From an uncultured Granulosicoccaceae bacterium (GTDB lineage: Bacteria; Pseudomonadota; Gammaproteobacteria; Granulosicoccales; Granulosicoccaceae): DNA of 6,559 nt. Each line of letters opens with the position of its first letter. The stretch's first letter is position 1. Under the pieces are notes generated by a model that ran no database searches, had not been told where the DNA came from, and saw nothing but the letters and a program-made list of their open reading frames with translations. This document shows, piece after piece, positions 1 to 6,558 of this stretch. Made by a program: the position numbers and the translations under genes. The stretch covers positions 1-6,559 of the forward strand of contig CALFBL010000342.1 in assembly GCA_937951695.1 (NCBI GenBank), given 5' to 3'.

Positions 1-1
1 A

Positions 2-244
2 CACGGCGTACATGTGGTATCGAGCAAGAATTACACATACATTCCGATAGCACTTATCGAACAGGCAGCGACACTGAACGGCCCCGGGGATGCGTTGGCA
101 GGAGCCGTTATCGCACAACTGTCGCCACACAATCTCAGTCACGACACGCTCGTTAACGCGGTCAAGCAATTCGGACTGCCTGCAGCGCAAGCGGTGTTAG
201 ATAACCGCTCCGCGGCACCACGGCTCGAACCCGTCAATGCCTGA
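2..244 (+). CDS. psuK: PfkB-family sugar kinase, probable pseudouridine kinase, C-terminal part (5' end outside window)
   Basis: The open frame enters from the left edge, and about 80 residues are visible before TGA at 242-244. The segment around LNGPGDALAGAVIAQL matches the C-terminal signature of PfkB/ribokinase-family kinases, where the Asp of the G-x-G-D motif is the catalytic base and the glycines form the anion hole that holds the ATP phosphates. The usual GAGD reads GPGD here, which is uncommon. The roughly 55 residues after the motif fit a normal family C-terminus, so the gene is cut only by the window and is not truncated on its 3' side. The GTG at 14 is internal and not a start. psuG follows 77 bp downstream on the same strand, the order found in E. 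coli, so pseudouridine kinase (pseudouridine to pseudouridine 5'-phosphate) is the best assignment. That rests mainly on context, since the substrate-binding half is not visible. The kinase is expected to be cytosolic. Confidence 0.8.
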   Translation, partial: HGVHVVSSKNYTYIPIALIEQAATLNGPGDALAGAVIAQLSPHNLSHDTLVNAVKQFGLPAAQAVLDNRSAAPRLEPVNA

Positions 245-271
245 TAATCACCCTATACCCGTCAATGCCTG
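229..271. repeat. 15-bp perfect direct repeat across the psuK-like stop codon
   Basis: The sequence acccgtcaatgcctg occurs at 229-243 and again at 257-271, a 28-bp offset. The first copy encodes the last codons of the kinase and the first two bases of its TGA stop. In the second copy the base after the repeat is G, giving TGG instead of TGA. Similarity falls away after the 15 bases. It looks like a small local duplication of the gene's 3' end. Confidence 0.75.
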
Positions 272-321
272 GCACTCATCTCGCGCCAATTTAATCGAAC
301 CAACCGACCGACCCAACACAC

Positions 322-1230
322 ATGAACACACCGATAACCTTATCTTCAGAAATTCAGCAAGCCAAAGACAATCAGCAACCGATAGTCGCGCTGGAAAGCA
401 CGATAATAACTCACGGCATGCCGTATCCTGCCAATCGTGATACGGCGCTGGAAGTGGAAGCCACCGTAAGGCATCACGGAGCGGTGCCTGCTACGATCGC
501 AGTAATAAACGGGGAATTGCGTGCCGGGCTGGATAGAGACACGATCGACGCTCTGGCACAAGCCAGCAACGTGATGAAATTGTCGCGAGCCGATATCGCC
601 TTTGCCGTCGCCGCCAAACGCCACGGGTCGACCACGGTGGCTGCCACCATGATCGGGGCGCATCTAGCCGGCATTGCTGTATTTGCCACAGGCGGCATCG
701 GCGGCGTTCACCGCGGAGCCCAAGAGAGCTTTGATGTGTCTGCCGATCTACACGAATTCGCCAAAACACCGGTGCACGTGGTATCCGCTGGCGCGAAGGC
801 TATTTTAGACATACCGAAAACTCTGGAAGTGCTGGAGACCTTAGGCGTACCCGTTGTCACCCTTGGGCAAGAGAACCTACCGGCCTTCTGGTCCCGCGAC
901 AGTGGTATCGCCTCGCCCTTATACCTGCCCTCGGTGCAAGACATCGCTGCCTTCATACGGTCACGAAAAGCGCTTCAGCTCAGCGGCGGTGTGCTGATTG
1001 GCAACCCGGTACCCGAAGACGCTGAAATTCCCCGCACGGTGATGGATGAAATCATCGCTACTGCCATCGCCGAAAGCGATGCAGCGGGTATTACCGGCAA
1101 AGCGCTTACCCCGTGGTTACTGGGCCGCATCGTGGAACTCACCGACGGTCGTAGTCTTGCCACCAACCAACAGCTGATTTTTAACAACGCAGCCATTGCG
1201 GCTGAATTAGCGGTAGCGCTGAATGCTTAG
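322..1230 (+). CDS. psuG: Pseudouridine-5'-phosphate glycosidase
   Basis: The 302-residue product covers the full length of the PsuG/indigoidine synthase A family (E. coli PsuG is about 312). The enzyme reversibly splits the C-C glycosidic bond of pseudouridine 5'-phosphate into uracil and ribose 5-phosphate, using a Lys that forms a Schiff base with the sugar and a divalent metal, usually Mn. Family motifs are all present: VALESTIITHGMPYP (residues 22-36, likely catalytic Glu25), NVMKLSRAD (83-91, Lys86), ATGGIGGVHRGA (122-133), the Asp142 region, and SAGAKAILDI (155-164) whose Lys159 aligns with the Schiff-base Lys166 of E. coli. The ATG at 322 gives the expected N-terminus, but no Shine-Dalgarno is visible; the leader is C/A-rich. 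Cotranscription with the upstream kinase is likely given the 77-bp gap and the absence of an obvious promoter. No truncation or missing key residue is seen. It is expected to be a cytosolic enzyme of nucleoside salvage or catabolism. Confidence 0.97.
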   Translation: MNTPITLSSEIQQAKDNQQPIVALESTIITHGMPYPANRDTALEVEATVRHHGAVPATIAVINGELRAGLDRDTIDALAQASNVMKLSRADIAFAVAAKRHGSTTVAATMIGAHLAGIAVFATGGIGGVHRGAQESFDVSADLHEFAKTPVHVVSAGAKAILDIPKTLEVLETLGVPVVTLGQENLPAFWSRDSGIASPLYLPSVQDIAAFIRSRKALQLSGGVLIGNPVPEDAEIPRTVMDEIIATAIAESDAAGITGKALTPWLLGRIVELTDGRSLATNQQLIFNNAAIAAELAVALNA

Positions 1231-1257
1231 TTGCCCCGCTTTACAAAAAGCGGGCAA
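1231..1257 (+). terminator. Hairpin directly after the psuG stop, possible terminator or attenuator
   Basis: Arms at 1231-1242 and 1247-1257 can pair over about 11 bp (ttgccc/gcttt against aaagcgggcaa) with one bulged C and a 4-nt loop. The stem starts at the base after the psuG stop. It is followed by AAT and not by a T-run, so it is a poor classical intrinsic terminator. It may instead protect the 3' end of the psuG message or only partly separate it from the next gene. Confidence 0.45.
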
Positions 1258-1316
1258 AATGCACCAGCAGTTGCTCCAGCCATCAGTGTCCAACCACCCA
1301 CAAAAAGCATTCTCCA

Positions 1317-3470
1317 ATGACTACTGAGATGAAACTACAAGACCGTTCAGATCGTTCCACCGATACTGGAATAGCCATACTGCGGGTTGCCGGTGGCTTG
1401 TTTTTTCTATTGCCGGGTTTGTATAAATTATTCAATCCAGATCTGTTTATGCAGATGTTGGGTGCCACGCAGCCTGTGTTGCAGTCGCAGTTTCTGGTTT
1501 ATCTGGTCATGGTGGGCGAGATCGCCGGTGGGATCCTGTTGATCATTGGTTGGAATGTGCGGCTGGCCGCCATCCCACTAATCGTCATAACGCTGGTTGC
1601 CGAAACTCTGGTGGTTGTTCACGACACCGGTTCGCGCCTGCAATCGCTCAGTCTTGTGATGCATGTCATGGGCATCGGGCTGTTCTTGGGGATTGTGCTG
1701 CTCGGCCGAGGTCGCTCAGCGATACCCGATAAGCTCAATGTGCTAAAAAATCTGGCCCAACGACACAGACGGATATCAGCTATCTCTTTATGGTTGTTTA
1801 GCGGTACAGGGCGCAACTACGGCATTGCTCTGGTGCGATTCTCAATCGCCCTACCTTTCATCTTCGCGTTCATTTTTGGAATCTTCGATAACGATTACGC
1901 TCAGTTGCTCTCCAGTAATCGTTGGATTTGCTTGCCTCTGTTGTTGGTGTCTCTATTGGGCGGTATCGCGCTGATTGCGGGCATCAATTCACCGATTGTT
2001 AATATCACGCTGGCCGCTCTGGTCGTACTGCATTTTTTCGTCGCAGGCCTAGCCGACATGGCTGACTCGTACATTGGTCTTATTAACCTGCTGTTTCACG
2101 CACTGGTTTTGGCTTCGGTGTTGGCGTTGCGCAGCCTTAGCTTCGGTTCAGATCTCGATATCGAACACATCTTGTCGACAGACAAGAAAAATGTGGTCAT
2201 CGTCGGGGCTGGCTTTGCCGGAACACAGGCTGCACGACGCATGGAGAGAATCCTGCCGCCAGACCATCAAGTGGTACTGATCAGCGAAGAGAACTATATG
2301 ACATTTAACCCGATGTTGGCAGAAGTCGTCGGCGCCAGTGTCCTGCCCAGCCATGTGATTGCGCCCGTGCGTCGCATGCTGCGTCGCTCACGCTTTATTT
2401 CCGGCACGGTAGTCGGTGTTGACGCTGAAGCCCGCACGGTTCAGTTTTCAAGCGAAAATGAACCCGGCACGCTGCTCTATGAACATTTGGTTTTGACCGT
2501 AGGGGCACGGGCCAATATGGAGATGATACCGGGAGCGCTGGAACACGCTCTGCCGTTTAAATTACTCGGAGATGCGTTGAATTTACGCAATCGAGTGATC
2601 ACCCAGATGGAAAAAGCTGAAATGGAGGACGACCCGACGCGCCGCCGATGGTTGGGTCACTTCGTGGTCATCGGTGGCGGGTTCAGTGGTATTGAACTCG
2701 GCGGCGCCATTCTTGACTTTATCCGGGCTTCGCAGCGACATTATCCGCGCCTACACGATGAAGACCTGAAGGTTACGATTGTGCACCGGAGCGAACTGCC
2801 ACTACCGGAACTCAGTCCCGCCTCAGGACGTTATGCACTGAAGCATATGAGCAAACGCGGCATTAACATGATGATGTCTACTGGCGTCGACTCGGTCGAT
2901 ACAACCGGCGTCAATCTGGCGGGGGGCGAACGCGCAGACGGCGCCACTCTGATATCGACCATCGGTACGCGACCGAATCGTTTGGTCGTCAATCTGCCCT
3001 TCGCAAAGGAACGGGGCCGGCTTAAGGTTGAACCGAACATGCGTGTGGTCGGCTCTGAGCGGATCTGGTCAGTGGGCGATTGTGCCGGGGTACCCAACAT
3101 TGACGGGACCATGTCCCCTCCCACCGCACAATTCGCGGTACGTGAAGGCAGACAAGTCGCTGACAACGTGGTTCGAGCCATTGCCGGCGAGCCACTGCAG
3201 AATTTTACTTACACAGCACAAGGCTCTCTGGCAACCATCGGCCACCTTAATGGGGTGGCTGAACTATTTGGCTTTATCCGACTGGGCGGCTTATCGGGTT
3301 GGTTTGCCTGGCGCGCTTTCTATCTTTCACTGATGCCCACCTTGGCGAAAAAGACACGTATCTTTTTTGAATGGACTTGGAGCATGCTGTTCTCACCGGA
3401 CATTATCAACTTACGCTTTACCACCACATCCGATGTGGATAAGTCGGTTTCGGAAAAAAACAACGAATAA
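1317..3470 (+). CDS. Fusion membrane protein: two DoxX-like modules plus NDH-2-type FAD-dependent NAD(P)H dehydrogenase
   Basis: The 717-residue protein has three parts. Residues about 18-130 form a DoxX-like four-helix membrane module (approximate helices 18-38, 60-78, 82-101, 111-130). Residues about 167-272 form a second four-helix module of similar type (167-188, 203-223, 225-245, 250-272). Residues about 291-703 form a full type II NADH dehydrogenase-like domain: FAD-binding VIVGAGFAG (294-302), NAD(P)H-binding VIGGGFSGIELGG (451-463), STIGTRPN (547-554), flavin-contacting WSVGDCAG (584-591), PPTAQFAVREG (601-611) near the expected quinone site, and a C-terminal aromatic, amphipathic stretch (about 650-695) like the membrane-anchoring end of NDH-2. 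Stand-alone NDH-2 proteins are usually 400-450 residues. The likely role, by family, is electron transfer from NAD(P)H through FAD to membrane quinone; the role of the DoxX part is unknown. ATG 1317 is the first start, ATG 1329 is an alternative, and neither has a clear Shine-Dalgarno. The gene is 86 bp after psuG with a hairpin between, so a separate transcript is possible. Confidence 0.94.
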   Translation: MTTEMKLQDRSDRSTDTGIAILRVAGGLFFLLPGLYKLFNPDLFMQMLGATQPVLQSQFLVYLVMVGEIAGGILLIIGWNVRLAAIPLIVITLVAETLVVVHDTGSRLQSLSLVMHVMGIGLFLGIVLLGRGRSAIPDKLNVLKNLAQRHRRISAISLWLFSGTGRNYGIALVRFSIALPFIFAFIFGIFDNDYAQLLSSNRWICLPLLLVSLLGGIALIAGINSPIVNITLAALVVLHFFVAGLADMADSYIGLINLLFHALVLASVLALRSLSFGSDLDIEHILSTDKKNVVIVGAGFAGTQAARRMERILPPDHQVVLISEENYMTFNPMLAEVVGASVLPSHVIAPVRRMLRRSRFISGTVVGVDAEARTVQFSSENEPGTLLYEHLVLTVGARANMEMIPGALEHALPFKLLGDALNLRNRVITQMEKAEMEDDPTRRRWLGHFVVIGGGFSGIELGGAILDFIRASQRHYPRLHDEDLKVTIVHRSELPLPELSPASGRYALKHMSKRGINMMMSTGVDSVDTTGVNLAGGERADGATLISTIGTRPNRLVVNLPFAKERGRLKVEPNMRVVGSERIWSVGDCAGVPNIDGTMSPPTAQFAVREGRQVADNVVRAIAGEPLQNFTYTAQGSLATIGHLNGVAELFGFIRLGGLSGWFAWRAFYLSLMPTLAKKTRIFFEWTWSMLFSPDIINLRFTTTSDVDKSVSEKNNE

Positions 3471-3543
3471 GGTGGTGATCAGACAGCCGCTAGGTACAGT
3501 CTGTGTGAGATGTCTGGTAGCAGTTTGATGCCCGCCTCTACCT

Positions 3544-3558
3544 CGAGCTTTGCGCTCG
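3544..3558. other. Short hairpin in the convergent intergenic region
   Basis: CGAGC (3544-3548) and GCTCG (3554-3558) form a perfect 5-bp stem around a 5-nt loop. No T-run follows on either strand. It may be chance or part of a 3' untranslated structure. Apart from this and the larger inverted repeat, 3471-3705 shows nothing recognisable as a gene. Confidence 0.3.
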
Positions 3559-3580
3559 TGCTACAACGTGCCATTAACGC

Positions 3581-3661
3581 ATTGCTCTGCCGGGTTTTTT
3601 AAATGGGTACTGGACGCCGTTAAACATCCAGAGCCTGTTAAAAAACGCCGGCAGGGGCAAT
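3581..3661. repeat. 81-bp imperfect inverted repeat between convergent genes, possible shared terminator or small palindromic element
   Basis: The arms at 3581-3602 and 3638-3661 are inverted copies that match at all but about three positions; each carries CTGCCGG followed (left), or preceded as its complement (right), by a run of six T or A. A second short stem inside the 35-bp spacer, CTGGA at 3610-3614 and TCCAG at 3627-3631, extends the folded structure. It lies 110 bp after the dehydrogenase stop and 44 bp after the cold-shock stop. On the plus strand the stem ends in TTTT (3661-3664), so it could terminate the rightward transcript. On the minus strand no T-run follows. The long T/A runs inside the arms are unlike a standard terminator and also fit a MITE-like or REP-like element. 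Confidence 0.65.
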
Positions 3662-3705
3662 TTTGTCATCGAATTCCTACATATACGTTAAATCAGGTAA
3701 ATACC

Positions 3706-3912
3706 CTAAACTGGGACAACCTTGTTAGCACAAGGGCCTTTCTGGCCTTCGCCAACTTCAAATTCAACCGCTTGGCCGTCGTTCAACGTTGCGTAACCGC
3801 CGCCAGCTTGAATTTCTGAGTGGTGCACAAACAAATCTTTACTTCCATCTTCTGGAGTAATGAATCCAAAACCTTTGTCTGCGTTAAACCACTTAACAGT
3901 ACCTTTACTCAT
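3706..3912 (-). CDS. Cold-shock domain protein (CspA family)
   Basis: The 68-residue protein is a single OB-fold cold-shock domain of normal family length. Both nucleic-acid-binding motifs are intact: RNP1 KGFGFI (residues 13-18) and RNP2 LFVHHSEI (27-34), preceded by the typical [11 protein letters not shown] start. The C-terminal part [10 protein letters not shown] (56-65) is also typical. Such proteins bind single-stranded RNA or DNA with low specificity and melt RNA structure; some are cold-induced, others are made in stationary phase or constitutively. Which paralogue this is cannot be told from sequence. The start ATG (complement of 3910-3912) has a weak purine-rich AGAAGA about 8 nt upstream (3921-3926). 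It follows the GGT-like gene on the same strand after 132 bp, enough for its own promoter and leader. It converges on the DoxX/NDH-2 gene. Confidence 0.97.
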   Translation of the reverse strand: MSKGTVKWFNADKGFGFITPEDGSKDLFVHHSEIQAGGGYATLNDGQAVEFEVGEGQKGPCANKVVPV

Positions 3913-4038
3913 ATTGACTATCTTCTTTGTTCGGTGAGTTTTAAATGACTGAATTCGCTATCACCATCGCGCCCACAGCTCTTGAAACCACTTTTCTGAT
4001 ACTACTTATACGGGAATTTGCCCCAATCCGTTGCTATT

Positions 4039-4044
4039 ATTATA
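4039..4044 (-). promoter_or_regulatory. Possible -10 box of the cold-shock gene promoter
   Basis: The minus strand reads TATAAT here, immediately after the stop codon of the GGT-like gene. This would give a transcript with a leader of roughly 120 nt, and long leaders are known for cspA-type genes. No good -35 hexamer is seen 16-18 bp upstream (the sequence there is near ATGGTG). The assignment is therefore weak; a second candidate, TATAAG, lies about 30 bp closer to the gene. Confidence 0.3.
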
Positions 4045-5658
4045 CTAATAACCCAAAACGCCACCATCCTTGCGGGGATCCGACCCCCCCGTCAGCACGC
4101 CCTGCTGCCAATCGATTTGTATCGCTTGAGAACCGCCTATCGGCAAGTCACTGACTTCGAGGTTATGCCCCATAGCGCGCAAGCCCGCGCATAGACGGGC
4201 ATCGACTCCCGATTCCACATCCACATGATGGGTGTCGAGATCCAGCATAAATCGTGGTATATCCTGAGCGTATTGGATGTCGTGGTTAAAGTCTATGTGT
4301 CGCGACAGGAACTGCTGTTGTCCCATCGCTTGATAGTGCCCACCCATCACGCCAAAACAATGTGTGACGCGACCCTGCTGGGTCAACATGCCTGGAATAA
4401 TGGTGTTCATGGGGCGTTTGTTCGGTGCAATGACGTTGGGATGGGCAGGGTCGAGCGAGAACGCCATTGCGCGGTTGGTCAGCGTGATTCCAGAACGGGT
4501 CGTGATGCCACTGCCAAAACTGTAAAACAGCGTATTGATAAAACTGCAAGCGTTGCGATCTTTATCCACCACCGTGATGTACACCGTATCTTTGTGCTTG
4601 GGCGTTGGAAAATCCATTGATCGCTCGGTCGCCTGCAAAGGATCGATCTTGTCCAGCAGCTCAACGGCAAACTCAGAGCTCAGTAACCGATCGTAATCCA
4701 CCGAGACGTGTTCAGGATCGGCCACCCAGGCGTCGCGCACCGCATACGCCAACCGGCAAATTTCAATCTCGAAGTGCATGCGTGACACGGTTAAAGGACC
4801 ATCGGGATCAATCGGCAGCTCACGCAACATGTTCATCATCAACAATGCGATCACGCCTTGACCATTCGGCGGGCATTGGTGGATTCGATAGTCTCGATAG
4901 TCGGTATGGATAGGCGTGACGTAATTGCCCACGGCGTTGGCAAAGTCATCTAACGTGTGCAAGCCACCGCGGCCTGAAAGCTCCTCTACCATGTCTGCGG
5001 CTAAATCGCCGCGATAAAACCCATCGCGCCCCTCTGCGGCGATTAGCTCCAGCGCGTCAGCCAACGCCGGTAAAGTGCGAACCGAACCGATCGCTGGCGG
5101 CTGCCCGGCGTCGAGAAATAGCGCTGCAGTGATCGGAAATTGAGCAATGAAATCGACCTGCTGAGTGATATCAAACTGCACCCGTTGGGATAAAGCGTAA
5201 CCGTTTCGAGCCATTGCTATAGCCGGTTGCAACAACTCGGCAAACGGCATTTTGCCGTGGTCTTGATGTAATTGACACCAGGCATCAACGGCACCGGGCA
5301 CCACCACCGAATGCGCAGAACCGCGTTCAATATCGGTGATTCCCAGCTGTTTAAATGCAGCCGGGGTTGCCGCCGCGGGTGCTCGACCCGAACCGTTATA
5401 GGCAATCAGATTATCGCCGCCCTTAGGGGCGTACAACACAAAACAATCGCCGCCAATTCCAGTAGATTCAGGTTCCACCACACATTGCATGGCGCACGCA
5501 GCAATTGACGCATCCAGAGCGTTACCACCGGCTTTTAGCACATCAATCGCCACTTGCGTCGCCGAGATGTGCGAGGTAGACGCCATGGCATTTAACGCGT
5601 GCACCGGGGAGCGCCCAGCCTGATTGAGCGGGCGACGTTTTATATCAACACAGGTCAT
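4045..5658 (-). CDS. Gamma-glutamyltransferase-family Ntn-hydrolase, substrate uncertain
   Basis: The 537-residue protein spans the whole GGT fold. The N-terminal region has MASTSHISATQVAIDVLKAGGNALDA-like family sequence (25-50) and ESTGIGGD (64-71). The self-cleavage site and N-terminal nucleophile are likely Thr358 in KDTVYITVVDKDRNA, which would give subunits of about 357 and 180 residues. GVMGG (436-440) matches the GG that helps form the oxyanion hole. By eye against E. coli GGT, the gamma-glutamate-binding residues are mostly changed: Arg114 to Ser90 (in NGSGRAP), Asn411 to Phe378, Asp433 to Met397 or Ala398, Ser462-Ser463 to Asn418-Thr419. This fits the broad GGT-like amidohydrolase group better than a glutathione hydrolase. 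No signal peptide is visible, whereas classical GGT is periplasmic. The start at 5658 is the first possible in frame and gives the usual N-terminus, but lacks a Shine-Dalgarno. It follows the HisD-like gene by 27 bp, so cotranscription is likely. Confidence 0.92.
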   Translation of the reverse strand: MTCVDIKRRPLNQAGRSPVHALNAMASTSHISATQVAIDVLKAGGNALDASIAACAMQCVVEPESTGIGGDCFVLYAPKGGDNLIAYNGSGRAPAAATPAAFKQLGITDIERGSAHSVVVPGAVDAWCQLHQDHGKMPFAELLQPAIAMARNGYALSQRVQFDITQQVDFIAQFPITAALFLDAGQPPAIGSVRTLPALADALELIAAEGRDGFYRGDLAADMVEELSGRGGLHTLDDFANAVGNYVTPIHTDYRDYRIHQCPPNGQGVIALLMMNMLRELPIDPDGPLTVSRMHFEIEICRLAYAVRDAWVADPEHVSVDYDRLLSSEFAVELLDKIDPLQATERSMDFPTPKHKDTVYITVVDKDRNACSFINTLFYSFGSGITTRSGITLTNRAMAFSLDPAHPNVIAPNKRPMNTIIPGMLTQQGRVTHCFGVMGGHYQAMGQQQFLSRHIDFNHDIQYAQDIPRFMLDLDTHHVDVESGVDARLCAGLRAMGHNLEVSDLPIGGSQAIQIDWQQGVLTGGSDPRKDGGVLGY

Positions 5659-5685
5659 GTGACTAGGGTCTCGTTAAGGCGACGA

Positions 5686-6558
5686 CTATTCCTCACCGCC
5701 GGGGTGATTACTGCGCATCGCTTCGGAGCGCATGGGGGACACGGCATTGGCGTGGCCATCAAAGCCTTCGTAGGTGGCAAAGCGGTGCACCCGCGGGGCA
5801 AGTTCATCGTAACCGGCCTGCGTGACGTGTCCGATGGAGGCACGTTTCATGAAATCGTGCACACCCAGTGGTGAGTGCGTGTGGGCAGCCCCTGAGGTGG
5901 GTAGAACGCAGTTGGGGCCCATCATGTAATTAGCCAGGGACCCTGCGGCGTGCTCCCCGAGCAAAATTTCCGAAGCGTTGCGGATGTGCGGCAGATGTTC
6001 ATAAGGTGTCTTCGACAGAATCTGCAAATGCTCTGGGGCGTAGTCGTTGATGAACTCGTAGGCTTGCTGTTTCGATTCCGCCAGAACGATTCCACCACTT
6101 TTACCACTTAACACCAACGACGAATACCCCGCTAGGGTATCGCTCATCGAATCCCAGTAACCGGGCACAGCCGCTTTGACCGCGTCCACCAACTCCTCAC
6201 TCCAAGTCACTAAAAACGAACTGCTGTCGCTGCCGTGCTCGGATTCAATGAGTAAATCCAGCGCAACGACTCGAGGGTTCGCCGATGGGTCTGCCAACAA
6301 GATGGACTCACTCGGACCTGCCGGTAAACCCGGATCGATTCGATTGACCAGCACCCGCTTCGCCGCGGCCAGCCAAGGGCTGCCCGGCCCGACAATCTTT
6401 CGGCATCGCGGCACCGTCGCCGTGCCAAAGGCAGCGGCCGCCACGGCTTGCGCCCCACCGGCCTTGAAGACGTGTTCAACACCGGCTAGGCGTGCAGCCA
6501 CCAATGTGGCAGGATCTACCCGCCCATCCGGACCCGCGGGGGTAAGAATAATCGGGTC
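5686..6558 (-). CDS. Histidinol dehydrogenase-family protein, probable HisD paralogue (5' end outside window)
   Basis: The frame is open to the right edge, so about 290 C-terminal residues of a protein usually near 430 are visible, ending at TAG (complement of 5686-5688). Family motifs in order are KAGGAQAVAAAAFGT, KIVGPGSPW, DPGLPAGPSESILLAD, ESEHGSDSS, DYAPEHLQI, GPNCVLPT and DGHANAV. HisD oxidises L-histidinol to histidine with two NAD+ and one Zn. Compared by eye with E. coli HisD, the Glu326-His327 base pair (PEHL), Zn ligands His262 and His419, and Glu414 are kept. Zn ligand Gln259 is Glu, Zn ligand Asp360 is Asn (ANYMMGPN) and substrate-contacting His367 is Cys. These changes, and the absence of any other his gene beside it, suggest a paralogue oxidising a different alcohol. 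It is the promoter-proximal visible gene of a likely unit with the GGT-like gene. Confidence 0.92.
   Translation of the reverse strand, partial: DPIILTPAGPDGRVDPATLVAARLAGVEHVFKAGGAQAVAAAAFGTATVPRCRKIVGPGSPWLAAAKRVLVNRIDPGLPAGPSESILLADPSANPRVVALDLLIESEHGSDSSSFLVTWSEELVDAVKAAVPGYWDSMSDTLAGYSSLVLSGKSGGIVLAESKQQAYEFINDYAPEHLQILSKTPYEHLPHIRNASEILLGEHAAGSLANYMMGPNCVLPTSGAAHTHSPLGVHDFMKRASIGHVTQAGYDELAPRVHRFATYEGFDGHANAVSPMRSEAMRSNHPGGEE

Noticed and set aside
237..440. Plus-strand open frame bridging the psuK-psuG gap
   Set aside because: More than half lies inside psuG in another frame, and the product is low in hydrophobic residues with no motif.
3480..3516. Possible small RNA or hairpin after the DoxX/NDH-2 gene (CAGAC with GTCTG copies)
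   Set aside because: Only 5-bp pairings with a long loop, no promoter and no terminator T-run; not above chance.
3550..3819. Plus-strand open frame of 89 residues in the convergent gap
   Set aside because: It runs through the inverted repeat and then antisense into the cold-shock gene, has no recognisable domain and no ribosome site, and its composition looks like the reverse of a real gene.
4018..4023. TTTGCCCC/GGGAATT hairpin in the cold-shock leader as a possible cold-sensing element
   Set aside because: The stem is only three to four base pairs and no cspA-type cold-box sequence could be recognised by eye.
3945..4154. Plus-strand open frame of 69 residues upstream of the cold-shock gene
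   Set aside because: It overlaps the 3' end of the GGT-like gene on the opposite strand, has no Shine-Dalgarno, and its sequence has no family features; the region is better explained as leader and promoter of the cold-shock gene.
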